A DNA stretch of 64,000 nucleotides, from positions 42,162,355 to 42,226,354 of the forward strand of contig JBCFYV010000012.1 in the NCBI GenBank assembly GCA_039000515.1, given 5' to 3'. The notes beneath the pieces are model-generated. The model had not been told where the DNA came from. It did not search any database and was given only the letters and a program-made list of their open reading frames with translations. The translations under genes and the position numbers were made by a program. Shown here piece after piece: positions 24,501 to 36,900 of this stretch (the stretch's first letter is position 1; the number at the start of each line of letters is the position of its first letter). The stretch comes from Timema cristinae. Lineage: Eukaryota > Arthropoda > Insecta > Phasmatodea > Timematidae.

Positions 24501-26560
24501 TTATTATATCACATTTAATAATATCAAATTATTAAAATTTTTGGGGTTAAATGAAGGGACAAATTTTACAGCACCAAGAAGGCTAGTTATGAGGGACAAA
24601 AAATACGCTCCTACGATGAAATTTAGAAGTACAATTTTATTTCTATCATTTAACCTAACAACAATATTTACAAATCGTGGGAAAAATCTTTAGGGAAAAA
24701 AATGTCCTTATTTTGCTAAAAATAAGGGGCATGCTCTTTTCTTTACTAAAGTTAAAAAAATTCAGGGTAAAATGGGTATAACAAACTTACATAATTTTTA
24801 CGTTTCATTTGAAATCACTTTTTCTAGTTTTTTTTTTTAAAATTGATTTTTACAAGAAACAAACCAAATAAAAAGCTTTAATTTTTTTTAAAAAGATTTA
24901 TTCGAAAATCTCACATTTTCAAAAACAGCTCTTTTTTTTTATTGTGACCCCAAAATTTTTTTGTTTTTTTATATGGAAAATAACAAATGATACAAAATTT
25001 AAAAATTTTGGAAAAATCAAAAAACTATGATTACTACGAGTTTTAGCAATTTTCCAACATTCAAGTGTTTCAAATTCACTACACTACGCACAACAACACA
25101 GCGTGGGTTTTTAAAAGAAAAACTAACATATTAACTGGGGTGTGTTTATTTACCACCAATAAGAAACAAGCATATGGTTCTTATGGGTTTAACTTAAATT
25201 AAAAATTATAATTTCATTTCCTTTTCCCAACTAACACATAGAACACTATTTTAAAAATTTTCATCAATGCTTTTTTGGACTTTAAAAAAAAAACCCCCTC
25301 TATTTATTTTTTTCGTAAAAAACCCCTAATTTTTTTTAAAATCTTTTTACCCGGTTTTTCCAATTTTTCAAAAAAGAGTTTCTGGAGTTGATCAAACCCC
25401 TTTTTTTTCCCCCTTTTTCTTTTTGCTTTGCTTTAAAGAAGAGATGGTTTTTTTGGGGGGCAAAGACAAACCCCTTTTTAAAAAAAGGGGTTTTTTAAAG
25501 ATATAAAGGGAAAACTAACCCGTTTGGGAGGGGATAATTTAAAAACCCGGGTTTTTAAAAAGGGGTTTTTTTTTGGGAAAATAAACTTTAAATGGAAAAG
25601 GGTTTTTGTCTTTTGTCCAAACCCCCTTTTTCTTTTTCGGTTGGGATGGCAATAGTGCGCATACAAAAACTGAGTATTTAATCTAAACTTATTTTTTTTA
25701 AACCACTTCAATTTTCTTTTGGCCAAAAAACCCTTAAACCTTAAATATATAGGCACGGGGGACGGGGAAAAAACCTTTTCCCCCCTGGTTTTAGGCAATA
25801 GGGGGTTTTTTTTTCCCAAAAAGGGGCACCATTTTCCCCCCCACGCAAAAGGGGAAAACAATACGGGGTAACGGGGGTTTTTTTTTGAAACCCGGGGTAA
25901 GTTTTTCTTTTTTCTAAATTTTATCCTCACATTTTAAAACCATCAAAGATGGGGGGAAATTTTTTATAAATTTCACTTAATGCCCTTCTATTTCCCCTAT
26001 TCTGAATTCGGGTTCTCAAAAGGGGGGGAAAAAAAAGATTAAATTTTTTTTTGGGCAAAATTTACATTTTAAGAAAAAATATCACGAGGGTACCTGGGGA
26101 AAAAAAAAAAAACACACCGAGGAAAATTTTAAAAACCAAATCCTTGGTTGGGGCTTAGCCTCCTTTTTACGGGACGACACCCAAAACCCAATATCGTTAA
26201 AAACTTTCCAACCCCGCAGGGTGAAAAACTTGGGAACAATTTAATTTTAAAAAAAAAAAAATTTTTTTTTTTTATCACAGGGGCCCTTTTTTAAAAAATG
26301 GTCCGATTAAAACCCTTTTTGGGGGACAAAATTGATTGAGCCCGAACATTAGCTAAACTAGGTTTTAAATTTAGGGGTATCTTGGGTGAGCACACGGGGG
26401 GTGAAAAGTTCAAAGAAAATTTTTTTTTGGGGGTTTTTTTTGTAATTTTACAATCTACGTTCTTTGAAACCTACAAAAAAAAATATGAAAAAAACCGTTA
26501 TCTCCCATGTAAGCCCAAATTTCTTTTTAAAAACTTTCTTTAAGGGAACTTTTTCTTATA
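21600..26560 (+). repeat. ~5 kb tandem duplication, copy 2 (degraded sequence)
   Basis: Collinear with 16540-21600 at an offset of about 5 kb, with many single-base losses early on and increasing homopolymer expansion from about 22.9 kb onward. Because the errors are mostly run-length changes, this may be an uncorrected haplotype or read fragment rather than a true second copy. Reading frames inside it should not be trusted. Confidence 0.8.
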
Positions 26561-28085
26561 AAAAAAAGGATTCTTTCTAAAAAATAAAAAAAAAAAAATT
26601 TTGAGTTTTTGTGTATAAATCTTTAATTTTATACTATTTAAAAAAACCCCTTTACCTTTTTTTATATGCTTTTAATTTAAATCTTTGTAGAATTTAGGGT
26701 ATTTTATTACAAGGCCCAAATTTTTTATTACATAATATTAAAAAATTTCATAAAAAGGGGCACAAAAAAATTTCCCCAAAAAGATTTTTTAAAACATAAA
26801 AAATGATTCAAAATTTTTTACAAAAACTCCTAATAATAACCCAATAAAACAAACAACACTTTTTAAATGGGGACTAAACCCACAATTCTTTAACCTTCGA
26901 CATTGCAAAATACTATATTGGTCATAATGAAAAAAAATTTTTTCCCAAATTTTTAAACTCAAGCGCAACCTTTTCCCGTTTGTTTCCCGTTTTTAAGGGT
27001 ATGGGTTTTCCGACCCTACACAAAGAAGGAAGAATTTTTTTGAATTTTAAAATTTTAATTTTTTATTCCCCCAACTTTCTGAAGAACTTATATTTTAGTA
27101 CAAGGGGTTTTTTTTAAATTTATTGATTAGTTTTTAAAAAAATACTTCTTTAAAAAAAATGCCTAAAAAGACTAACATTTTTTTTTTAAAAAAATCTTGG
27201 GGCCCCCTTTTTTCATGAATGCCCAAAAAGGGCTCAAAAAAAACCAAAAACCCCAAAAAATCTGTTTTAAAAATTTTTTTAAAGACAAAAAAATTTCCCC
27301 AAAAAAAAACTTTTTAAAAAAAATTTCCTTTAAAAGGGGGTTTTTGAACAAAATGTATGGACCTAAGAAAATTTTTTAAATTTACAAAAAAAAAGAAAAT
27401 TTAAAAAAAAAAATTTTAAGTTTTCCCCACGGGAAAAATTTTCGCTCTTTTTTAAAATGGAGATTTTTACCCAAAAATTTAAAATATGTAAAATAAAACA
27501 AAAAACTAGCCAAAACCCCAAAAAAAAAATTTCACCATACTTATTAAAATTTTTTTTATTCCGGTTTTGAAATTTTTAATTTTTTTTTAAATAATTAATT
27601 CCCTTTTTTTTTTTTTGTTCGTTTGGTAAAAAAAAAACCCAAAAAAAATCCACAATGGGCAAAAAATTTGTATTAAAAAATTTAACTTCTGGGTTAAAAT
27701 TTTTTTTTCATTTTATTAGGTTTTGCAGATCTTTTAGCCACTCATTGCCCATTAAATTCCTTTTTAAAATTAGCTAAAAAAATTAAAAATTTACTATTTA
27801 ATCTAAAAGGGGTATGATCATTGTTGTACAAACATTTTTCCAAAGAGGTTTTAAGGGAAAAAAAAACATTTAAAACCTTTTTTGGGAAAAACCCTTTAAT
27901 TTAAATTTCAAAAAAATAAAAAAAATTTTTGGGGAATTTTTGCGTTTAAAAATTTTTAAAAAACGCTTTTTTAAAAAAAGCTCACAAAATTGTATTTAAA
28001 AAATTTGAAAATACTTTGAAAAATGTTAATTTTAAAAAAATATATTTCAAATTTAAAAATTTTTTTTTTTTTAAAAAGTACCACA
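22900..28085. other. homopolymer-corrupted sequence, probably poor consensus
   Basis: Isolated bases are repeatedly replaced by neighbours, making runs of A, T, G or C. The clean text 'acccttttaaacaaagggtt' of copy 1 becomes long C, T, A and G runs here at about 25471. The texture stops abruptly near 28085, where normal sequence resumes. Open frames inside (for example 25478-25930 and 27197-27379) are products of runs of A and T, giving Lys/Phe/Pro-rich nonsense. Confidence 0.8.
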
Positions 28086-28089
28086 ATTT

Positions 28090-28480
28090 TGAATTAAAAA
28101 GCTATTAGTATCTCAAATAGTTGCAGAGATACGGAGAATTCTGCTTCTGTAAGGTACCCTAAAACTAATTTTCATGGTAAAAGAAAATAGCCAGTTTATT
28201 TATAATCATATTCAACGCCTAGATACGAATTTTAATCAAAATCGTTGGAACAGATTTTGAGAAAATCGATTTTTTCTCGTTTCGCCCTTTATTAAACTAT
28301 TCTTAATTTTAAGTTTAAACAGACACACAGACAGACGGCATTGCAAAGACAAATTTTTAGGGTTCGGGAGGTCATGAAACGTCGACATCCATCCAAATCT
28401 CGAGTTTAATTTTTTGAGGATCACAATCCTTTCTTTACCTGTAAGAGAGCGAGTAAATATAGGCTCGTGTCTTGACAATG
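28090..28480 (-). repeat. dispersed relative of the 8.1-10.1 kb repeat
   Basis: On the minus strand the order 'aggattgtgatcctc', 'gatgtcgacgtttcatgacc', 'ccgtctgtctgtgtgtctg' matches the units at 8140-10120. The left part runs into the corrupted region, so the full extent is unknown. Confidence 0.7.
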
Positions 28481-28489
28481 CCCGTGTAA

Positions 28490-29230
28490 TTAACGGATGT
28501 TTTTGGATTGATTGATACTACTTAATGAGATATGTCCTTGCTCCTCGTCAATAAAGTGTAATTAGTGAAATTTTATTCATACCTATTTTTAATAAAGTGT
28601 TCCCCTCTCAAAATGTATTTTTTAATAAGTCGATCACCAAGTTGATTATGAATTAATCCAAGGGGTAAGGGTGAGAAATTTAGTTTTAGAAAATATAAAG
28701 TGGAGATAATGTGTAAAAAAAACTCTTTATATGTCATATTTGTAAAATCCCGACCTTAGTACATTCAGCTGAGATTCGAGCCGCGTCATTGAAATTTAAA
28801 CTTCCTGGCACCTAGTGTCTAGTGATCATGTGATTAGTCAAAGGTTGTGTAAGGGTTAATTTTCCTAAATTTTACCAAAATGATAAGTGAAACCGGATGA
28901 GAGAGAAGGTTTTATAGTTTGTTACGGTATTTTCGAGTACCGTTAACTATAGTGGAAGAGCTGGGAGGCGCAAAAGGCAATTTACTCCCCATGTAAAGAA
29001 TCCTTCCCTCGCGAATAAATTGACATCCCTCCAAATGTATTTAACTCCACTATTATAATTTCGATAATGATAAGATTAAAAACTCTCTCCAAATAGCTTC
29101 CAGATGCATCACATTTTCAAAATTTGTCAAGGCTATGACCACTATAAATAGCTCTTAGAGACTTTTTTTTTAAATGTGCAGCTGAGGACCACTATAAATA
29201 ACTTCTAGGGCTTAACATTTCAAAACGTTT
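28490..29230. other. no recognised feature
   Basis: AT-rich sequence. A short phrase, 'accactataaatag', occurs twice at 29138 and 29189, about 50 bases apart, suggesting a small local duplication. Nothing else stands out. Confidence 0.4.
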
Positions 29231-29488
29231 ATGGAGAACCAGTGGTGGCTCATATATATGCACTGCGGAACTGCAACACCCCCTATTTCTACTTGATATT
29301 ATCGATAACATTTAATATAATGAGTTCTTTCTTCTTTAATTGTTTCTTTAATTTTGTAGTACAATATATATTCCTTAAGCTTAATATCAGTACTTCAGTA
29401 GTCATCCCCCAGTTTATGAAAAATATACAAAATACTTTGTATGGAACTGTGCGCTTCACAGTGCCAGCGACGTGGTGTTTGACTGTTG

Positions 29489-29500
29489 TGCGCATGCGCA
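29489..29500. promoter_or_regulatory. NRF-1-like palindrome in a GC-rich block
   Basis: TGCGCATGCGCA is a perfect 12-base palindrome matching the known NRF-1 consensus. It lies in an unusually GC-rich block (about 29445-29575), some 245 bases upstream of the zinc-finger ORF start, where a promoter would be expected. Function is inferred only. Confidence 0.5.
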
Positions 29501-29744
29501 CATAGGATAGTGGTGGGGAGGAAGGTGGGACTGCCTGGTAGAGAGAGCACTCTCAGTGCCGACTCTGGCGTAATGGTGGAAGAAATTTTTTTTTACTCAG
29601 CGTGTGTTGTGCTTAAAAACTGTGTACCATATTCTTGAATGTGATAAAGTGTAGATGAGTGTAGAATTAGATTATTATTCTGCTTTCAGTTATTCTATTT
29701 GATTCATTTTTTTCGGTTCTTTTATTTAAAAGAAAACCTTAACC

Positions 29745-29999
29745 ATGGCCTTCCATCGCCAAGAAATAAGTTCTGTGACTGTAAGTGAATTTCAACAGCT
29801 TAAGTTTTCACAGCTATCTCTCCATGAGAAAGTTACAGATAATAAAAGAGTTCGTTCAACACCTGATATTCTAATATCTCATCCAGGCAAAAGCAACAAC
29901 AAGAAATATATTCGTAGCTTTAGTTCTGAATGGTACCAATGGAAAATTTGGCTTTGCAGCTGGGAAGTAAAAAATGCACTGTTTTGCTTCCCGTGTTAG
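29745..29999 (+). CDS. truncated TTF-type zinc-finger ORF of a ZMYM1-like hAT element
   Basis: The 84-residue ORF starts at ATG 29745 and ends at TAG. Its C-terminal part 'RSFSSEWYQWKIWL' followed by 'NALFCFPC' is the signature of the TTF zinc finger that opens ZMYM1-like hAT transposases: an R-x-F..W..W-L core, then the CFPC pair. In such proteins this domain precedes a much longer catalytic region ending in a hAT dimerisation domain; here the ORF stops just after CFPC and the element ends 37 bases later. It sits between hAT-like terminal repeats and downstream of a GC-rich promoter-like block. Whether the short protein is made is unknown; it could only bind DNA. Confidence 0.7.
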   Translation: MAFHRQEISSVTVSEFQQLKFSQLSLHEKVTDNKRVRSTPDILISHPGKSNNKKYIRSFSSEWYQWKIWLCSWEVKNALFCFPC

Positions 30000-30039
30000 C
30001 AGCTCCTCTACTAATTTTAGCAACGATCCGCCACTGGGA

Positions 30040-33000
30040 AAGACCCCTCAAAATAGTTTTTAGAGGAGTATAATTAATAAAACCAAACATAAGAGCATCA
30101 CTACAAATTGATTCAAGGGGCATCTAACTAGTAACCATTTTCCTGGGTAGGGTCTTTGGATCATTTGACCTGGGGGTGTTGATGGGAGCCCCACAAAGTC
30201 CCCTTTTTGGTAATTTCATCCCCCTAAACCATAAAGTTACACCGTCACTGCCCGGACATGTTCACTAGGATATATTATTTTCTCTTCGTGCGAATACTGA
30301 TAAACTTATTTGAAAATTCACACCAACACCTTCTTTTTAGATTAGATTGTCACGAACACCAACAAACGGGAACTGAGAAGAATATGTAAGCAGAAACGAT
30401 AGTAAACCACGTACATAAATGTCTGCTTATACACGGCCAAGGGCGTTAAAGCAATATGACCTAGACCAGCAGTTTCTCAAATGGTGTACCGCGAACCTTT
30501 ATTAGGTGTTCCACCAAGTTTTAATCAAGCTGTAGAGAGAATTAGATACTATAAAACCTTAACTCCTACCAACATTAAATGTAAGAAAATGGGGGGAAAT
30601 GAACAAACCCAAGATAAGTTGTAAGATCGTTTACACATCACAATAATTTAAGGTTAATATAAAATAAGTAAATAAAAATAATCAAGTTCTACATTTAAAT
30701 ACTAGTTAATTTTTTAATTGATAAATGTAATTATTATTGCCTATTATCCATCGTTTCTTTAAGAATCTAAAACAATTTTTATAACATAACATTTTGTATC
30801 TACACATATTTTCTATACTCAACATTATTTTTTTCCAAATTTCTGCACCTCTTTATATTTTTATGAGTGCCTACAAACATTTTAATATTCGAAAGTATGC
30901 CGCTTACACCAATAGGCGTAATATTTATCTAAGAGGCTTTGGCTCAACTTATGTTGGGTCACTTACTGCCCAAAGTGAAAGGTTAGCCATTAGGCTATAT
31001 GTTTTGAAAGAAATAATAAAAACATTAAAATTTTAATAAAAAATTATATATTTTAAAATCTTGTGAATGATTACACATTTAACCTGAGTTATATACCAAA
31101 AAAACATACAACAAATCCTGGGGGAGGAGGGTTATTTTGGCGGGTCATGGAATAGTAAAGCTAGGAAACAGATTAGGATTAGGACATGGAATGTTAGGAA
31201 CATATATTGGACAGTGGCACAGCAGTAAATGATTGATGAAGTAAGTAGGTTTAGATTGTGGCTAAACAAATGGTTAGATAGTAAGGATATGTTAGGTTAG
31301 AATCAGTATAATACGTGTTTCTTTTATTGAGGTATGAACACATTTAGTTTAGACACAGGATTTATATATAATTCGCAGAAAGATTATGTCAGCAGTTAAG
31401 GACATAACATTCACTAACAATAGGATGCCAAGTATAGTGGTGGAAAGGAGGGGTTATAATACAGTCATCATCAATGTAATGTACATTGTCCTACAGAATA
31501 AAAAAAATAACTTATAAAAAGATATTGTCTATGAGGAGTTAAAACACTTGTTAGACCGGTTTCTGAGCTATCACATGCACAGTTTGATAGGTGGCTTTAA
31601 GAAGGAATAAGAAGGAAGAAGGAATTCTTTACAAATACAAAAGGAAAAGAAAGCTTGCATGACGTCAGTATTTTGCCATTTTAATCCTTAAATTATCCAG
31701 AAAAATAGAAATTACACAAAAATGTTAATGTACAAACATATCTTAGAGTTTTATTTATATAGATACTATTACTGCCTTAAAATAACATTTTTGTCTAACA
31801 TCATGAAAATCTGTGTGTAACTTGAAACTTCCGATTCGTATATCGTATTTTTAAACGAATTATGGTTACAAAAAAAAAAGCGTAGTTAAGAGTTTAATTT
31901 CCAATATTAAATTACATAAATTCTATAGAAGAGTGTATTCTAGCTATGATACGATATCTATTACGTCCAGAGAACCTTTTGATTAAAATAAAATAAATTT
32001 AACGTTTGTGTACCCTGCTCTCTTCAAACCATAGTAAAACATAGATTAAAATCGTGCAAAAACCCAAATTAAAAATTAATAATAGAACTATCAGGTAAAG
32101 TCGTGAAGCATTTATTTCCCAAACACTAACCACTCAAATAAATTATATATTAAATAAACATTCGTCGTGTAAATATTCAAGGTAACGTTTGGCACTATTT
32201 ATTTCCTAACCGTTGTTTCCAGTTAAAGTTTATATATTGAATTAACCATGAGGTGAAGATCAGTCATATAACTTGTTGACAAATCACGACTCCTTAGAGA
32301 CACACGACTAAACTTCAGCCGTTCACTGACGGATTGGTAAACAAACAATTATTCAAAGAGTTTTGGAACAAGCTACGGGGGAAACAAACTTTCTATCCTA
32401 CCATCACTCATGTGTTTGCGTACACAAATTTTTCGTCTTTTTTTTTATTAAAACATAATCGCAATGTTGTATTCATTATGGTAGTTATGAAGATCAATAT
32501 CAATAAAATAATTATCTATTATTTTGAAATTTCATATTGTGTTCTTGTTAACCTTTAAAATATTATTTAAGTGAATATGTATATACATTTCTACTATTTT
32601 AGCGTAAACTCTGAAGTATGACATTTCCAGAAAAAAAGTCAGTTGTCTTAAAACTTTAAAAAATACATATCCTAAAATATAAGATTTTTAAAATTTTGTG
32701 GGATTAATTTAGCTCTTAAGGCACTGCCTACCCATAAATGCACGGTTCTAAACAAAAGAATTTAGAACAAAATATATTTAATAATTCAACCTTGTTGTTT
32801 TTTATTTATTTTAGTAACATATCTGGGCATCTTTCATAATTCTTATGGAATTTTCAAACCATGCTAAAAATAGTTATTGAAATAATTTCATTAAAATGTT
32901 TCCATTTCAATGCATTTTAAATGGGATAACAAAAATTATTAATGGATTTATTTATTTTCTTTGTACAATTAAGCTAGAGTGTTTGTTTATAACATACTAT

Positions 33001-34690
33001 TTAATGAATAATTTCTTTTTCTTTTTAGACATATTTTTTAATTTGGGTTAGCTTCAATAATCACGACGATATTGAGCTCTAACGACTCCCAAGTCGACTC
33101 TCTAGTCAAAATACATGGTTTTAAATACAACTTTTCCTTCTGTCTTAGCTGATAATAGGTGCCGTTAGTATGATCATTACCCATTTACAAAATAGTATCA
33201 TTTTGCAAGCGTTGGCTAACCTGCTGTATCGGAATGCAGGCGGCAATGGAGGGTTAAACTAATCTCTGTGACCTTCTTGAGTCAAAGAAACATTAATACC
33301 ATGTACGTTAGGATAAGAAGGGCCAATGTCCAATTATGAAAATTTGCGTAATTAAATATAAACAATTAAACATCTTAATATATTCAGTAACTAAAATACT
33401 CACAAAGTGTTAACTGCTGTGTGAATAAATATAGTTGGTCCCTACTTACTTCAATGAGAGTATTTCTCTAGTGATACATTATTTTCAAAGAAAAAACCAC
33501 ACGCTTCTCCATATACAAAGTTTTATGACATTAGCCCTTATTTAACTGAGGCAGTAAAACATGTAAAATTCTTCACTCTTATCTTATATTCTTTCTTGAG
33601 TTTTCTCATTCTTTAGCACTACACGTTGTAATAATAAGTGTTAATATTTAAAGTAAATGAAAACTACTGTAAATTGAATTTTTAATCCACTATTATAATA
33701 AATGAAAATAAACATTCCTGCTCATATCAAACATAGTTATTTTAAATAAAGTTTGGTCTAAATGTAATTTGGAGACGTTCTCAGTATAATTTTATATACT
33801 AGTTTTTATTTTACTGTCTAGGATTTGACTCTCATTGGACTTTGGAATAAGTTATTTTTCAAAAAGTTAATGAACGAAGTTTTTGGTAGTCAAGATGTGA
33901 AAATGTTAATTTTATTTTATTAGCGTGTTAAATGTGATTACTTTTAATTTGAGCCTGTTGCATTCTCGCAGTTTGTGCGCTCGTTTTGGAAGAAATGTAT
34001 CGAATCCCGAACAATAAGTACCCACGGTGATTACTTTTTATATAATTAACAATATGTGACCTTTTTGCTTTCGAACAAAATCCAATGGATTGTATAAATT
34101 TTGAGGTGGAGAAGTATTTACAAAATATTATTTTATATCCTTGTGAATAACAAGTTTGTTAAGAAAGGGCGCACAAAGAAAATCAAAGATATAATTGATT
34201 ATTTAACTTCTTGTAGTAAAGGGTAAGTTTTTTTTAATGGTATGCATATTACTGGCGCTTAAGCTATCTGTATCTACTAATTTAAGTTCAATGGATGAGC
34301 AGCGATACTATTTTATTCACTGTAGAAATAATATCAAAATTAAGATACAAATAAATACTTCTATATAACAATGCAGCGATTATTCTGATATTTCAAGTAC
34401 TTTTTTTTTAAGAAAAGCTCTTAGCTGAAAGTAAATGTTACTAACACTCTGTAACGCACTTATTGTATGTTCAAAATCTCTTGTGCCTTGGCCGAGTTCG
34501 TATCACGCTAGCACTAAGTAATTTCAACCTAACAGGGAATCGAACTAGTCAAGTTATTGAGCTGATTAATTTACGCACTCAGTGCTCAGTCATAGCACTT
34601 TAGCAATATTGACCACGACATGAAGCCGATGATAAGTAAATATATATTTAAAACCATTAAAATTAATGAACTTTTGTGTTCCCTATGCCA
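30040..34690. other. long stretch without a recognised gene
   Basis: AT-rich DNA with short open frames only. At about 30467-30530 'gcagtttctcaaatggtgt' followed by 'accgcgaac' resembles the start of a hAT-derived MITE, but no matching right end was found. At about 34490-34620 the minus strand carries a B-box-like 'agttcgattccctgtt', probably a tRNA-derived SINE relic. Confidence 0.4.
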
Positions 34691-34692
34691 TA

Positions 34693-34721
34693 AAGTAAGT
34701 AAGTAAGTAAGTAAGTAAGTA
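34693..34721. repeat. (AAGT)n microsatellite
   Basis: Seven tandem AAGT units immediately upstream of a tRNA-like head. Confidence 0.9.
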
Positions 34722-34945
34722 TTTGATACCCGACCGCCTCTGTTGGATATTGGTCAGATTTACTGGCTTCAGATACTGAAGTCCCAAGTTCGATCCCCAG
34801 TGCCCCTAATTCTGTCTGTGAAGCAGTGGGTCTGAAACGGAATCAAAATCAACCTCGTGAGGACAAATGAGGAGATAATTGAATGAATAAGTAGCGCTTC
34901 AGTCTAGAAAACTGAGATAGAAGTCTGGAGGGCTCGTTGTGCTAA
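34722..34945 (+). mobile_element. tRNA-headed SINE-like element (family F)
   Basis: The head has 'ccgcctctgttggatattgg' and the B box 'aagttcgatccccag'. The body is 'cctcgtgaggacaaatgagg' and 'ggagataattgaatgaataa'. A second part, 'gtctggagggctcgttgtgc', may derive from another tRNA half in reverse. The shared (TAA)n tail of families A-C is absent. Boundaries and family unity are uncertain. Confidence 0.5.
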
Positions 34946-35169
34946 CCACATGGCACCCTCAGCTTGAAAATGTTGGCCCTATCTTTGCCAACATACGGCA
35001 GCCTCTCGATTGGTATAGCCTGCTTGCAGGCTGACACCATGGAGATATTACTCAAGTTAAACTCTACCAATAGGATAAAAAAATTATTCCCAAAAATATT
35101 TATTTCTGGAAAATTGTGTAAATCCTATAGATGTTTGAAAACTGTAAACACCGTATTAAATAACAGATA

Positions 35170-35420
35170 CCCACTTCAGTGGCTGAGTGGTCTAAGGTGT
35201 CACTAGTGTTAAATGGGCCTGCTGATAGCGGAGCACTTGGGGTGCAAATCCTGGTCGAGTCTATTGAGGGTAGTTTTTCCTAAATTGTTTCCCCATCTTC
35301 CAAAATAAAAATGCTGGTAGATAACCTCTCAAATGCTTCTTTCCTCATTACCACCCAATTAGATTATCATATATGCGTATAACATGACCAGGTAGTATGA
35401 CGTGGTGATATCAGTAATAA
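35170..35420 (+). mobile_element. tRNA-headed SINE (family C), full length
   Basis: The head 'cagtggctgagtggtctaag' is a clear Leu/Ser-type A box, with a long variable-arm-like spacing before the B-box-like 'ggtgcaaatcctggtcgag'. The body contains 'gggtagtttttcctaaattg'. The 3' end is the shared tail ('ggtagtatgacgtggtgat'). A perfect 12-base duplication AAATAACAGATA flanks it at 35158-35169 and 35421-35432, fixing both ends. Confidence 0.92.
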
Positions 35421-35782
35421 AAATAACAGATATATTTATTGTCAAAATTGTTATAGTCTTCGAAATGAAACTACTTTTAAAATATGTTATTGCCTCCTTA
35501 GCCTTTAAATTTTAAAAATTAGCCAAAGCACAGTGGCCAAATTTAGCACAACAAATTTTAGTTATTTTTTATTTTACCTGCTTACTAATAAACTCAAATA
35601 AATGGTACGACAAAATCGTAGGCTACATACTCAATCGTATAGGTTATTTATTATAGTTAGTGACAAAATCTTCAAAAATAAGTTCTCTAATTTTACCTTA
35701 AATAAATTTTTCTCTGATAAATAAGTGTACATTATTATTTATCACTACCCTCACCAGATATTTATTTGAAAATATTTCAATA

Positions 35783-36570
35783 GTGGTACAACAGCATTAA
35801 CCTGGAGTCACGTGACACTTTGATATGCTAATTACTCAAAATGGGTACGGGTACAAAACTTTCTCTTTGTGGTACAAAACGGTACAGAACTAGTACAAAA
35901 CTTTGGCATGAAAAAGTTCAAAAGTGGTACAACAGCATTAACCTGGAGACACCACTTTGATATGCTAATTACTCAAAATGGGTACTGGTACAAAACTTAT
36001 TTGTGTTACAAAACGGTACAAAACTAGTACGAAACTTTGACATCAAAAAATTCAAAAGTGGTACAACAGAATTAACCTAGAGTCACCACTTTGATATGCT
36101 AATTACTGAAAATGAGTACGGGTACAAAACTATTACAAAACTTTGGCATCAAAAAAAGTTCAAAATCAAAAGGGGTACAACCGCATTTACCTGGAGTACG
36201 TGGAGTACTCACTTTGATATGCTAATTACTCAAAACGGGTACGGGTACAATACTTTTTCTTTCTGGTACAAAACGGTACAAAACTAGTACAAAACTTTGG
36301 CATCAAAAAAAGTTCAAAATTAAAAAGTAGTAAAACAGCATTAACCTTGAGTCACCACTTTGATATGCTAATTACTCAAAATGGGTACGGATACAAAACT
36401 TTGGCATCAAAAAAAGTTCAAAATTCAAAAGTGGTACAACTGCATTAACCTAGAGTCACCACTTTGATATGCTAATTACTCAAAACGGGTACGGGTACAA
36501 AATGGTACAAAACTAGTACTAAACTTTGGCATCAAAAGGTTCTAAATTCAAAAGTGGTACTACAGGTTAA
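35783..36570 (+). repeat. 'ggtac' minisatellite, about six units of 104-154 bases
   Basis: Units start near 35783, 35924, 36058, 36173, 36327, 36431 and 36554 (partial). Each carries 'agcattaacctggagtcac', 'ttgatatgctaattactc', several 'ggtacaaaac' phrases and 'ctttggcatcaaaaa'. Length differences come from gain or loss of the internal 'ggtacaaaac' phrase. Small open frames inside the array are repeat artefacts. Confidence 0.95.
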
Positions 36571-36589
36571 TGGACGTCTAGCTGACTGG

Positions 36590-36900
36590 AATGAATAAGC
36601 TAATTTTTCTGCTCGAGAGTGTGATTGTATCTTGACGTTATGTCTCCCCACGTTTAGTCAAACTTGGTCGCCTACACACTTTACGGTCCGGCACTACACT
36701 TCTTATCTCTCTCAATTCTTGGAAAAAAGTTTGCTTGCTGCCTTTACTGATTACCGGTCGTGGTCGCCGGTCTCCCAATTGTTTAAACAAACCAGTAGTT
36801 CTGCCAACCTGATGGCTGGAATCCACCAGTTTGTATAACGTTAGCAACGCCATCTATTTTAGAGCTGAAAGCTCAATACGCCGCCAGGGAGGGTAGGCAG
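36590..36900. other. unexplained GC-richer block
   Basis: Directly after the minisatellite, base composition rises for about 300 bases ('accggtcgtggtcgccggtc', 'ctcaatacgccgccagggag'). Open frames exist on both strands (36632-36838 and 36638-36853), mirroring each other, and neither shows a family motif. It may be a promoter-like block or part of an unknown mobile element. Confidence 0.35.

Larger units (their letters stand above)
29240..30036 (+). mobile_element. short hAT-type transposon
   Basis: The left end CAGTGGTGGCTCAT and the right end (minus strand) CAGTGGCGGATCGT look like hAT terminal inverted repeats of the 'CAGTGGCGG' class. The 8-base flanks do not match well (tggagaac and ggaaagac), so the target duplication is unproven. 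The interior keeps a GC-rich promoter-like block and the first part of a zinc-finger ORF, so the element appears to have lost most of its transposase gene. Confidence 0.65.

Noticed and set aside
25478..25930. A 150-codon open frame rich in Lys, Phe and Pro
   Set aside because: It lies in homopolymer-corrupted sequence; the clean copy at about 20.5-20.95 kb has no such frame.
30467..30530. A hAT-derived MITE start
   Set aside because: No matching right end or target duplication was found.
35783..36570. A CRISPR-like array
   Set aside because: Units are whole-unit repeats without unique spacers, in a eukaryotic setting; this is a minisatellite.
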